From Akkermansiaceae bacterium (lineage in GTDB: Bacteria > Verrucomicrobiota > Verrucomicrobiia > Verrucomicrobiales > Akkermansiaceae): a DNA stretch of 64,000 nucleotides. Both the position numbers and the translations under genes were made by a program. The notes beneath the pieces were generated by a model, which did not search any database, was not told the DNA's origin, and was given only the letters and a program-made list of their open reading frames with translations. This document shows positions 19,237-28,200 of this stretch, in pieces (position 1 is the stretch's first letter; every line of letters begins with the position of its first letter). Location: positions 186,001 through 250,000 of the forward strand of contig JARWZU010000088.1 in assembly GCA_029866215.1 (NCBI GenBank). The letters are read 5' to 3'.

Positions 19237-20622
19237 TCAATCCACCACTTCGATCGATCTTCGATTGAGAATCAAAATCACCGGACGTTGCAAACTTCCC
19301 GCCTTGTACAACTTGACCATCCCGCGCAAACGAATGCGCTTGCCGATGAGCGGGCGAAGCTTTTCTTCCGTAAGATCCCCCGTGAGATTGGCTTTCTCCA
19401 CTGCGGCTCGGACGTCGCCAAGGCCAGCTTGTTTCGAAAACTGAAGGTACATCGTCTTCCCCGATTTTGAAAATGCGATCTCGGAAAAAACCCCCTCAAG
19501 ACTCACCATATTCCCATCCTGCGCGATCAGCAGATCACGATCATTCGGCGTGAAGCAATCTTTGCCCACCGCCACCTCAGCTGGTTTAACTACCTCAGGC
19601 GGTTCAACTACCTCAGCTGGTTTAACTACCTCAGCTGGTTCACTGCTGACGACCGGAGAGTCATGCACCTCCGGCTCTGGCTCGACTATTTTCACAACAG
19701 AATCTTTCTTCGCAGGTTTCAGATCAAGCTCAACATCATCCTCTAACACCTCTTGCACCTGAACCTTCGCCCCATGCCCGATCCTCGCATAATTCCATTG
19801 GATTAGCACCCAGCCACCCGCCGCCATGGAAACCAATGCAAGGACCCCAAACAAGGCGGCTGGCACGCGGCGACGTTTTTTGATCGGCAAGGCGAGAGGC
19901 TTCGATGCCGGACGAATCGGCCGGCTCACCGCGATCGGGGGCACCGCTTTCATGCAGTTACTCAAAGCTTCTAGGACTTCTCCCAAGCGCGTTTGGGGCG
20001 AGACGCTACGAAGCCAATTGAGCCAGCGAGCCAGTCCTCGGCCCTCATGGTCAGCGACCAACCTTCCCCTCCAGCCCATCAGGTCCTCAGTGAGGCTCAC
20101 AAGCGAAGCAAACCCCCTCTGGCTCGTGTTTTTCCCGAGCCACTTCAAGGGCGATGCCCAAAAGGTGAACCCATGACCACCCCCATCAACACCGAGAACG
20201 ATGGCCTTGAGCTCGGTCTCAACCCAGATCCCTTCTTGCCCAAGTGCACCGGATAAAAATTCTGAAACTTCAATCGCCCGCTGAATGAGACCTTCGACCT
20301 CTTCTAACGTCAACGACCTCTCTGCAACCCGTTGCACCAACGATGATCCATCGATCCATTCGGTGGCGATGAACGGCAACCCATCCACCGAATCACACCC
20401 CCCTCCCACCACCGCACGAAGACCCGGATGTTGAAGACCTGTTAGAATCTCAACCGCATTTCCGTAGGCGAGCTGCTCATCCCCCTCCAATCCTCCACCA
20501 TCAACGCCAAATGGAAAAAACCGCCGAAGCGCCACCTCACGGCCCGTTGAGGAATCGACCGCTCGGAAAACGACTCCCGAAGCGTCTTGGTCAACGATGT
20601 CCTCAATTTCAAAACGCTTCAT
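19237..20622 (-). CDS. Membrane pseudokinase with C-terminal OB-fold-like domain
   Basis: 461 residues. Residues 1-230 resemble a serine/threonine protein-kinase fold: F-x-I-x-D-I-V start, SGVVFRAVDSSTGREVALRR in place of the glycine loop and beta-3 strand, and a hinge-like PFIATEWIDGSSL. Catalytic residues are missing: the beta-3 Lys is Arg, and no HRD or DFG is seen. A transmembrane helix (253-275) follows a basic stretch. Then comes an acidic linker with four 6-residue EVVKPA-type repeats and a C-terminal beta domain (about 360-461: NMVSLEGVFSEIAF, MYLQF, GKRIRLRGMVKLY) resembling an OB fold. Probably a scaffold or sensor; partner unknown. Confidence 0.7.
   Translation of the reverse strand: MKRFEIEDIVDQDASGVVFRAVDSSTGREVALRRFFPFGVDGGGLEGDEQLAYGNAVEILTGLQHPGLRAVVGGGCDSVDGLPFIATEWIDGSSLVQRVAERSLTLEEVEGLIQRAIEVSEFLSGALGQEGIWVETELKAIVLGVDGGGHGFTFWASPLKWLGKNTSQRGFASLVSLTEDLMGWRGRLVADHEGRGLARWLNWLRSVSPQTRLGEVLEALSNCMKAVPPIAVSRPIRPASKPLALPIKKRRRVPAALFGVLALVSMAAGGWVLIQWNYARIGHGAKVQVQEVLEDDVELDLKPAKKDSVVKIVEPEPEVHDSPVVSSEPAEVVKPAEVVEPPEVVKPAEVAVGKDCFTPNDRDLLIAQDGNMVSLEGVFSEIAFSKSGKTMYLQFSKQAGLGDVRAAVEKANLTGDLTEEKLRPLIGKRIRLRGMVKLYKAGSLQRPVILILNRRSIEVVD
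19574..19645 (-). repeat. Four 18-bp tandem units coding EVVKPA repeats
   Basis: Plus-strand unit ACCTCAGCTGGTTTAACT occurs four times at 19574, 19592, 19610 and 19628 with few differences. The 18-bp period keeps the frame of the pseudokinase gene and codes the Pro/Glu/Val linker between its membrane helix and its C-terminal domain. Slippage could change linker length between strains. Confidence 0.9.
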
Positions 20623-20691
20623 CGCGCGGAGCTTCTAGCACGAAGAATGAATTTCCAAGTCGCGATATGCGGATTTACACGAATCCTTCGA

Positions 20692-21306
20692 TCAACCCAT
20701 CTCGGGTAGCGACACCCGATCAAGCACCGCAAACCGCTGCGGCTGATGGAAATCAGGCTCACCTTGGCCGAGGTCCACCGCGCTAAAGTATTTTAAGTCG
20801 GGCGACCCAATCACCAGGCTGACATTCGCCCGCGTCTGGGAGCCAAAGTCAATCCGTGCCTCGAGCAAATCGAGCGGGATGGCCATGGCCGCCAGCCACG
20901 CGTCATCCGGTGCCATTTCCGCAAACGTCTCAACCCCTGGCATCGCGATATCCAAGGCATCAAAACGGACTCGGGGAGCCGTGAATTCGCACGACCACCA
21001 TGCTCCATTCGGCGCGAGATTGAACTCAAAATACCGACCACTTACTGGGTCTGAGAGAAAAAGCTCCGCAACGTCATACTGCCAGAGTTCAGCTTGAAAC
21101 ACCCCTGGCCGAGCCCGCGGGTGAATCCTCGCTGGCCGCCGGTGGCTTGCGATGAACCACAAACGCTGCGGGTCAATCACCAGCGAAAATGCGGGGATCG
21201 GATCGAGGGCGACACCTTGAAGGTCCTTTTCCAAGCCGAATAATGGCACATCAAGCGCCCCCCAGATCAAGGGTCGTAAGCTCTGAAAAACAGTCATCGC
21301 CAGCAT
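20692..21306 (-). CDS. CBM9-like carbohydrate-binding-fold protein
   Basis: A 204-residue protein without a clear signal peptide; an alternative start is the ATG at 21297. The central pattern, ELWQYDVAELFLSDPVSGRYFEFNLAPNGAWW followed by a strand, DDAWLAAMAIPLDLL and an Arg/Asn-rich end, matches the family-9 carbohydrate-binding (DOMON-like) fold used both in xylanases and in stand-alone bacterial proteins. Binding residues cannot be confirmed. It lies alone between the pseudokinase gene and the DUF1287 gene, divergent from the latter. Confidence 0.65.
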   Translation of the reverse strand: MLAMTVFQSLRPLIWGALDVPLFGLEKDLQGVALDPIPAFSLVIDPQRLWFIASHRRPARIHPRARPGVFQAELWQYDVAELFLSDPVSGRYFEFNLAPNGAWWSCEFTAPRVRFDALDIAMPGVETFAEMAPDDAWLAAMAIPLDLLEARIDFGSQTRANVSLVIGSPDLKYFSAVDLGQGEPDFHQPQRFAVLDRVSLPEMG

Positions 21307-21474
21307 CCTGCTTGCCCAGCCGAAGGATTGTCCAGCGAGGAGTTTGCATCACGCACCTGCGGATTCCACGTAGAAATCCGTTAGGCCGCGCCATTGTAAA
21401 AAAGCACTTAAAAAATTTTGATTTCATTGGCATTTCACCCCACCGTTTGCCATACACTCCTCGTCAGTCATACC

Positions 21475-22230
21475 ATGTCTCGGTCCCGTACAGGATTTTA
21501 TCACACCATCGAATACATCGGCCCTCGTCCGCAGCGGCCGAAGCGCCGGAATTTTTTCGGTGGCTGGGTGATCATCGCCATTGCTCTGGGAATTGGCACT
21601 TGGTTTGGAAGACCATTGATCCCCTTCATCAAGGCCGCCCAAGTCTCGGCATCCCCCGAGCGAGCTGCCATGTTGATTCCTGCTCTCGAACAATCGAACA
21701 ACTTCGGTGACCGCCTCGCAGCTGCCGCGCTCATTCATTCGGAAAACTCGATTTCCTACGATCCATCGTACTACAAGATTGCCTATCCAGACGGCGATGT
21801 ACCCCCGAATAAAGGGGTTGCTGCCGATGTAATCATTCGTTGCTACCGAGCACTCGGCACCGACCTCCAAGTTTCCGTCCACGAAGACATGATGGCGGAT
21901 TTCCGCAGTTATCCCGGACTCTGGGGGGCTACCACGCCCGACACCAACATCGATCACCGCCGCGTCGCAAACCTCCAGCGGTTTTTTGAGCACAAGGGCG
22001 AACGCATTCCGCCATCCCGCGTAGCCACCCAGTATCGTCCCGGCGACATTGTCGTCTGGGAGCTCGGAAATGCTGAAAAACACATCGGCATTGTCGTCCC
22101 AGGCCCCGCCAACCGCGCCGGCGAGATGTGGGTGGTGCACAACATGGGTGCTGGAGTGAAATGGGAAAACTCACTTTTCGACTACAAAGTCGTCAGTCAC
22201 TTCCGCTTTTCAGGTAGCGGATCTCGCTAA
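21475..22230 (+). CDS. DUF1287 family protein with N-terminal membrane anchor
   Basis: I use the ATG at 21475 (MSRSRTGFYHTIEYIG); a frame from 21418 is longer but less likely. One transmembrane helix (FFGGWVIIAIALGIGTWF, residues about 27-45) anchors a periplasmic DUF1287 domain: YDPSYYKIAYPDGDVP, IIRCYRALGTDLQ, HEDM, NIDHRRVANLQRFF, YRPGDIVVWELG and HIGIVV. The family resembles NlpC/P60-type papain-like hydrolases. Oddity: where relatives, as I recall them, have GVCTDV, this protein has GVAADV, so the expected catalytic-type Cys is Ala. It may be a binding protein rather than an enzyme. Function of the family is unknown. Confidence 0.8.
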   Translation: MSRSRTGFYHTIEYIGPRPQRPKRRNFFGGWVIIAIALGIGTWFGRPLIPFIKAAQVSASPERAAMLIPALEQSNNFGDRLAAAALIHSENSISYDPSYYKIAYPDGDVPPNKGVAADVIIRCYRALGTDLQVSVHEDMMADFRSYPGLWGATTPDTNIDHRRVANLQRFFEHKGERIPPSRVATQYRPGDIVVWELGNAEKHIGIVVPGPANRAGEMWVVHNMGAGVKWENSLFDYKVVSHFRFSGSGSR

Positions 22231-22257
22231 GCGCTCCAGACGCTGTTAGGATCAGAG

Positions 22258-23583
22258 CTAGCCCAAGTTCTCGATCCGGAAGACAACCGGCGCGCTGTTG
22301 ATGCAATCAAGCGCCGCAATTTCAGACAGCGCGGTCTGAAGCTTCCCAAATGGACAGGTGTGCAGGAGAAAAACCATGTCCACAAACTCAGCGTCCGGGT
22401 TCGAGGGATTCACGGGCGAGTGAGTTCCCGAAATACCAATCCGGTGATCCGCCAACACCCGCGCGATCTCCGCCACCACTCCAGGCCGGTCGGTCACGTC
22501 AAATCGCACATAATAGGCCGTCGCTGTCTCCTCGACTGGGAGGATTCGGCCACTCTCACGGTAAGGCAAAAACCCACGATGCCCCGATGCTTGGCGAAGC
22601 CCGCGAGCGGCTTCCACCAAATCCGCGACCACCGACGACGCGGTCGGGTCCTGGCCAGCACCCCGCCCGTAAAAGAGTGACTCACCCGCCGCATCACCGT
22701 GCACCGCCACCGCATTGAACACGCCATGGACCGACGCTAGAATGTGGGTCTGCGCGATGAACGAAGGCTGGACCCGTAATTCCACCGCTCCATCGGCTTT
22801 TTGCCGGATCACCGCCAGCAACTTGACCACGTAACCCAGCGATTTGGCGAAATGAATGTCAGCGGGGCGGACTTGCTCGATCCCCGAAACGTGAATCTCC
22901 GCAGGATCAATCGAAAACCCATAGGCCAGCGTGGACAAAAGAAGTGCCTTGTGCGCCGCATCCCAGCCATTCACATCCAGTGTCGGATCGGCCTCGGCGT
23001 ACCCAAGCGCTTGCGCCTCAGCGAGCGCGACATCAAACGTCAACCCCGCATCCGTCATCCGCCCAAGGATGTAATTCGAAGTGCCATTGATGATTCCCGA
23101 AAACGACTGGATTTGGTTGCCAATGAATGAATCTTGAACGGTCCGGATAATCGGGATGCCACCTGCCACCGCAGCCTCAAAGTGGATTGGCGTCTCCATC
23201 TCCCGCGAGAGCGCGAACAACTCGACCCCGCGCTCGGCCAGCAGCGCCTTGTTGCCCGTCACCACCGGTTTCTTCGCCTTCAATGCCGCCGCAACAATCT
23301 CAAACGCATCGGTCGTGCCACCAATCAACTCAACCACGATGTCGACCGCAGGATCCTCGATCAACTGCCGCCAGTCGGTGGTGAGCAGAGCGGGATCCAC
23401 CGCGCTCGTGGACGCACGAACCTTGGCCACATCCCGCACAAGAATTTTCGCAATGTGCAAGGCAACGGCTCCACCAGTGCGTTCGGTAATGAGGTCGCCC
23501 GTTCGCTCCAAGGTGTTCCAAACCCCAGAACCAACCGTTCCAAATCCAGCCAAACCGATACCAATGGATGAGCAAGTGTTCAC
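22258..23583 (-). CDS. hom: Homoserine dehydrogenase
   Basis: Reduces aspartate semialdehyde to homoserine, the branch to threonine and methionine. From the GTG at 23583 (codes for VNTCSSIGIGLAGFG) it is 441 residues; an ATG at 23619 would add 12. Rossmann motif GLAGFGTVGSGV, active-site blocks VVTGNKALLAERG, AAVAGGIPIIRTVQ, SGIINGTSNYIL, the lysine-bearing region EADPTLDVNGWDAAHK and a C-terminal ACT domain (RFDVTDRPGVVAEIARVL) for feedback control are present. It is not fused to a kinase; lysC is 18 kb away. Confidence 0.95.
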   Translation of the reverse strand: MNTCSSIGIGLAGFGTVGSGVWNTLERTGDLITERTGGAVALHIAKILVRDVAKVRASTSAVDPALLTTDWRQLIEDPAVDIVVELIGGTTDAFEIVAAALKAKKPVVTGNKALLAERGVELFALSREMETPIHFEAAVAGGIPIIRTVQDSFIGNQIQSFSGIINGTSNYILGRMTDAGLTFDVALAEAQALGYAEADPTLDVNGWDAAHKALLLSTLAYGFSIDPAEIHVSGIEQVRPADIHFAKSLGYVVKLLAVIRQKADGAVELRVQPSFIAQTHILASVHGVFNAVAVHGDAAGESLFYGRGAGQDPTASSVVADLVEAARGLRQASGHRGFLPYRESGRILPVEETATAYYVRFDVTDRPGVVAEIARVLADHRIGISGTHSPVNPSNPDAEFVDMVFLLHTCPFGKLQTALSEIAALDCINSAPVVFRIENLG

Positions 23584-23647
23584 TCCGAGGACTCTTACCC
23601 GATTTCGCGCACTGTCCAAGCTGGAAGAAACAAAAAAAGCACAACCT

Positions 23648-23881
23648 TCAACCCAACCCAGAATTTTGTCGCTCTGCCTCTAACCAATCACCGCTTGAAT
23701 CACCCGGCAGGCCATGTTCAGTCCGATGGCGGTAATTCAGGTGGGCGGCCCGCGCAATCACCTCGATCGAAGGCCTGACCTCACCGGGGGAGGATTTGAC
23801 TTTTCCCGTGGTGCTCTTCTTGGCTGGAACCTTCTTTGCGGCGGTCTTCAGCGTGGTTTTTGCAGTTTTCTTAGCAGCCAT
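23648..23881 (-). CDS. DUF2934 protein with histone-H1-like Lys/Ala tail
   Basis: From the ATG at 23881 the product is 77 residues. Residues 1-32 are Lys/Ala/Thr-rich (AAKKTAKTTLKTAAKKVPAKK), as in bacterial histone-H1-like DNA-binding tails. The C-terminal half is a DUF2934 motif: a helix with ARAAHLNYRHRTEHG, then GDSSGDWLEAER. Such small proteins are common in Verrucomicrobiota, Planctomycetota and Acidobacteriota; nucleic-acid binding is inferred from charge only. It ends 65 bp upstream of hom on the same strand. Confidence 0.8.
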   Translation of the reverse strand: MAAKKTAKTTLKTAAKKVPAKKSTTGKVKSSPGEVRPSIEVIARAAHLNYRHRTEHGLPGDSSGDWLEAERQNSGLG

Positions 23882-23983
23882 GACTCGTAAGTTTCGCCGC
23901 CAACCTAGCAATCAAGATGCCAATTCTTCTGCAATCCCCGCGACTCGGGATTGCCAGCGAGCATGATCCACGTATGATTTGGC

Positions 23984-25192
23984 ATGGCCAACGGCTATTC
24001 ATTGAACGCCCCGCGACTCAAAAAGACCTACCGGCTTCCTGGCCCGAATCACCTCGGCTGGTGGGCTACTCTCGCAATGATCGGCTCGATCCTCTTGCAC
24101 GTGGTTTTTTTCCTCGCTCTGGACCGAATGAAAATCGCTTTCAAATTCGACGAAGCCCACGAATTGAGCACCCGGCAAATCGATGTCCGCCAAGTCGAGG
24201 TTCGCCCGACCGATGCCGAGCGCTCACTTCCTCCTGAAGATGTCATCACCCCTCCCCAAAACAGCGCCTCCCTGCTCGATGAAGTCGATCTGCTGGCCAA
24301 ACTGCCAAAAGATCAGGACATCGACATCAAACCCGATGTCTCCCAAGCAGAGTACGCACTAAAAATGCAAACCCCCGCAGTTCAAGGAGCGCCCGAGAAC
24401 GTCGCTCCCGACACCTCTTCCGGCTTTGAGGTGGACACCGACTTGCCCGATCTCGGACGCCAACCGGATTTGATCAAACCCGCAGAAGTCGGCCAAATCA
24501 CCGTCGATCCAGGCATGTCGCAGGTGGACGAATCGGACATGGGAAAATTCACCGAGGACCTCATCCAACATGGCGCCAATGGCAAAACCGCCGGCGGCAC
24601 ACTCGATGGAATGACCTCACTGGACTCGCTGCTCGATCTACCCTCAAACATCCTCCTCAACAAAAAAACCATGCTCCCCAGCGACCTGTTGTTCGACTTC
24701 AACAGCTCGGAACTCCGGGAAAGCGCCAAGGTCGGCCTCATGAAACTCTGCCTCTTAATCGACCGAAATCCCGACCTCTACTGCTGGATCGAGGGCCACA
24801 CCGACCTTGTCGGCGGCGATGAGTTCAATCTCGAGCTCTCCATCAAACGCTCGCAGGCGGTGAAAAACTATCTCACCCGCTCGCTCCGTGTCGATGCCTC
24901 CAAGATCATCACCCGCGGATTTGGCCGCTACGAACCGATCATCACCACCGGAAGCGCCGAACAACAAGCAGTCAACCGCCGCGTCGAAGTCCGCATGCGC
25001 CAAACCCCACCTCCAATCGACCAAATCAAAATCCAACCCAGAAAAGCCTCCGTCGTGGATGAAGGCCCAACGCCCCGAGCGATTCTCGTGAAGCCCGCTC
25101 GGGCGATTCCCGTCCCCGAAGACCTCACCGAAATCCCCGCCGCCGAACCAGAAATCCCCCGCGCGATCCCCCGCGCCGAGCCAGTCGAGTAA
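23984..25192 (+). CDS. OmpA-family protein with N-terminal membrane helix
   Basis: 402 residues. An N-terminal transmembrane helix (WWATLAMIGSILLHVVFFLAL, residues about 26-46) is followed by an acidic, Pro/Asp-rich periplasmic linker, then an OmpA C-like peptidoglycan-binding domain (about 230-345: LLFDFNSSELRESAK, WIEGHTDLVGGDEFNLELSIKRSQAVKNYL, NRRVEVRM) and a Pro/Glu/Ala-rich tail. The layout, an inner-membrane anchor plus a wall-binding domain, resembles TonB/Pal-like tethers rather than an outer-membrane barrel. It precedes alaS by 107 bp on the same strand. Confidence 0.85.
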   Translation: MANGYSLNAPRLKKTYRLPGPNHLGWWATLAMIGSILLHVVFFLALDRMKIAFKFDEAHELSTRQIDVRQVEVRPTDAERSLPPEDVITPPQNSASLLDEVDLLAKLPKDQDIDIKPDVSQAEYALKMQTPAVQGAPENVAPDTSSGFEVDTDLPDLGRQPDLIKPAEVGQITVDPGMSQVDESDMGKFTEDLIQHGANGKTAGGTLDGMTSLDSLLDLPSNILLNKKTMLPSDLLFDFNSSELRESAKVGLMKLCLLIDRNPDLYCWIEGHTDLVGGDEFNLELSIKRSQAVKNYLTRSLRVDASKIITRGFGRYEPIITTGSAEQQAVNRRVEVRMRQTPPPIDQIKIQPRKASVVDEGPTPRAILVKPARAIPVPEDLTEIPAAEPEIPRAIPRAEPVE

Positions 25193-25299
25193 CCCCCTCG
25201 CACCCCCAAGCGAAAATCTCCCACCCCCAAGGCTTTACTTCCCCCCCGCACTTCCTCCATCTTCGCGGCCCTTTCCGCCAACCCGGAAAACCCGTGCCC

Positions 25300-28200
25300 A
25301 TGACCGCCGCAGAGATCCGCCAAAGCTTCCTCGACTTTTTCAAAGAGAAACAGCACACCCTCGTGCCCTCCGCCTCGCTGCTCCCGCAGTCGCCGGGATT
25401 GCTGTTCACGAACGCCGGGATGAATCCATTCGTGCCCTATTTCCTCGGCGTGGACAAGGCTCCCTACAACCCACCCCGCGCTGCCGACACCCAAAAGTGC
25501 ATCCGCGCAGGCGGCAAACACAACGACCTCGAAGATGTCGGCTACGACACCTACCACCACACGTTTTTCGAAATGCTCGGGAACTGGTCGTTCGGCGACT
25601 ATTTCAAGAAGGAAGCCATCGCTTGGGCATGGGAACTCGTCGTCGAGCGCTGGGGCCTCCCCGCCCACCGCCTTTACGCGTCCGTTTACGCCCCAAAACC
25701 CGGCGATCCGGGCGAGTTTGACCAAGAGGCTTATGACATCTGGGCCGCACTCTTCATCTCGAAAGGCTGCGACCCCGCCGTGCAAATCGTCCACGGCAAT
25801 GTGAAAGACAACTTCTGGATGATGGGCGAAACCGGCCCCTGCGGCCCCTGCTCCGAGCTCCACGTCGACCTCACCCCTGAGGGCAACCCCGTCACCGGCC
25901 GCAACCTCGTCAACAACGACTCCGACCTCTGCATCGAAATCTGGAACCTCGTCTTCATCCAGTACAATGCCGAAGCCGACGGCACCTTCCGCGAGCTCCC
26001 CGCCAAACACATCGACACCGGCATGGGCTTCGAGCGCGCCTGCTCCATCATCCAGTGCACCAACGGCTTCACCGACTTTTCCAAGAAGCCCAGCAACTAC
26101 GACACCGACGTTTTCCGCCCCATTTTCGCCAAAATCGAGCAACTCACCGGCCTCCGCTACCAAGGCACCTTCCCCGCCGCGCCCGGAAATGGCTCCAATC
26201 TCATTGAAAACAAGCCTGTTTCGCCTGCAAACGCCGTAGGAGCACTCCCCGCGCCTGTAGGAGAGATTTCCCAGGCCGTAGGAGCGGCTACCACGCCCGT
26301 AGGAGAAGCTCCGGCACCCGTAGGAGGCCCGGCGACATACGTAGGAGATGCGCCGGAACCCCCAGAAAACCGCCCGGCAGCCATCGGGGGCACGGACGAG
26401 CAAATCGCCATCGACATCGCCTTCCGCGTCATCGCCGACCACCTCCGCACCCTCAGTTTCTCCATCGCGGACGGCATCATGCCCGGCAACAACGGCCGCA
26501 ACTACGTCCTCCGCCGCATCCTCCGCCGCGCCGTCAAATACGGCCGCACCCTCGGCTTCTCCGGCGACAAGCCGTTCTTCGGTGCACTCGTGGAAACCCT
26601 CGTCGCCGAAATGGGCAGCGTTTTCCCCGAGCTAAAAAACCGCCAAGATGTCGTCCGCCAAACACTAGAAAACGAAGAAGCCAGCTTCAACCAGACACTG
26701 GATCGGGGACTTAAGCGCCTCGAAGACGCGATGCTCGAAATCACAAACAACACAGTCTCCGGAGAAGTCGCCTTCGAACTCTACGACACCTTCGGTTTCC
26801 CCTCAGACCTCACCGAGCTCATTGCTCAAGAAAAGGGATTATCTGTGGATACGGAGGTCTTCGAGGAATTGATGGAACAACAACGCGAACGCGCCCGCGC
26901 CGCCCAGAAAACCAGCGTGGTCCGCGCCCTCGACATCTCCACCGCTGCCGTCACGGAATTCGTCGGCTTCGAGTCGAACACGGTCGAAGCCACCATCCTC
27001 GAAATCCACCCGCAAGAAGACGCGCTGTTTGTCATCACCGACCAAACCGTCTTCTACGCCGAAATGGGCGGACAGTCGGGCGACACCGGCTCGCTCATTT
27101 CTAGCAGCACCGAAATCGAAATCACCGGCACCCAGCAAATCGGCAAGGCCCGTGCCCACATCGTTCCTCAATCTGAAATCTCAAATTTAAAATCTCAGCT
27201 CACCGCAGGCGACAAGATCACCCTCAGACTCGACACCTCCCGCCGCCGCCCGATCGAAGCCCACCACTCCGCGACCCACCTTCTCCACTGGGCGCTTCAC
27301 GAAGTCGTCTCCGCCGACGCCGCCCAGCAAGGTTCCTCCGTCGATGAAAACCGCCTGCGCTTCGACTTCAACAGCGCCGCCGTCACGCCCGAGCAAATCG
27401 CCGCGATGGAGGAAAAGGTCAACGCCGCCATCGCCGCGCAAGACTCGGTTTCTTGGACCGAAGTCAACCACGCCGACATCAAAGGCCGCGCAGACATCAT
27501 GCAATTCTTCGGCGACAAATACGGCGATGTCGTCCGCGTCGTCCAGATCGGCGGTCAACCCAATGCCCTCAACGGTTACTCGCAAGAACTCTGCGGCGGC
27601 ACCCACGTCCGCAACACCCGCGAGATCGGCCTTTTCAAAATCAAATCAGAAGGTGCCGTCGCGTCCGGCGTCCGCCGCATCGAAGCCGTTTGCGGCGAGG
27701 CCGCCTGGGCCCACCTCAACGAAGTCGTCGAAAAGTGGGATACCGAGCTCAAAGCCGCCGCTGCCAAGCTCAAGGCCGCCAATGAAAAACTAACCGCCCT
27801 CGGCGAAGCCCCTCTCACGGTCAACGAATTCCCGCACATCATGGACAGCATGCTCGCCGAGCGCGCCGACATCGCCCAGATCAACGCGACCTTCGCCCAC
27901 GGCCAGCGCACGCTCGACGAAACCCAAGCCGCCGCCATCGAAGCCGAAAAGCGCTTCAAGAAGATCCAATCTTCCGCCGCCGCCAAAATGGCCGACGAAG
28001 CCCTCGCCGAGCTCATCGCCCAAGGCCAGCCCATCGTCGTCTCCTTCGAGTCCGACGCCTCGCTGCTCCAAGAGCTCCAGAACGGCCTCAAAAAGAAAAA
28101 CTTCGCCGGCCCCGCCCTACTCATCGTCGACGACGGCGAAAAACTCCACCTCGCCACCTATTGCGGCGACTCCGCCCTCGCCGCTGGCCTCAAGGCTGGC

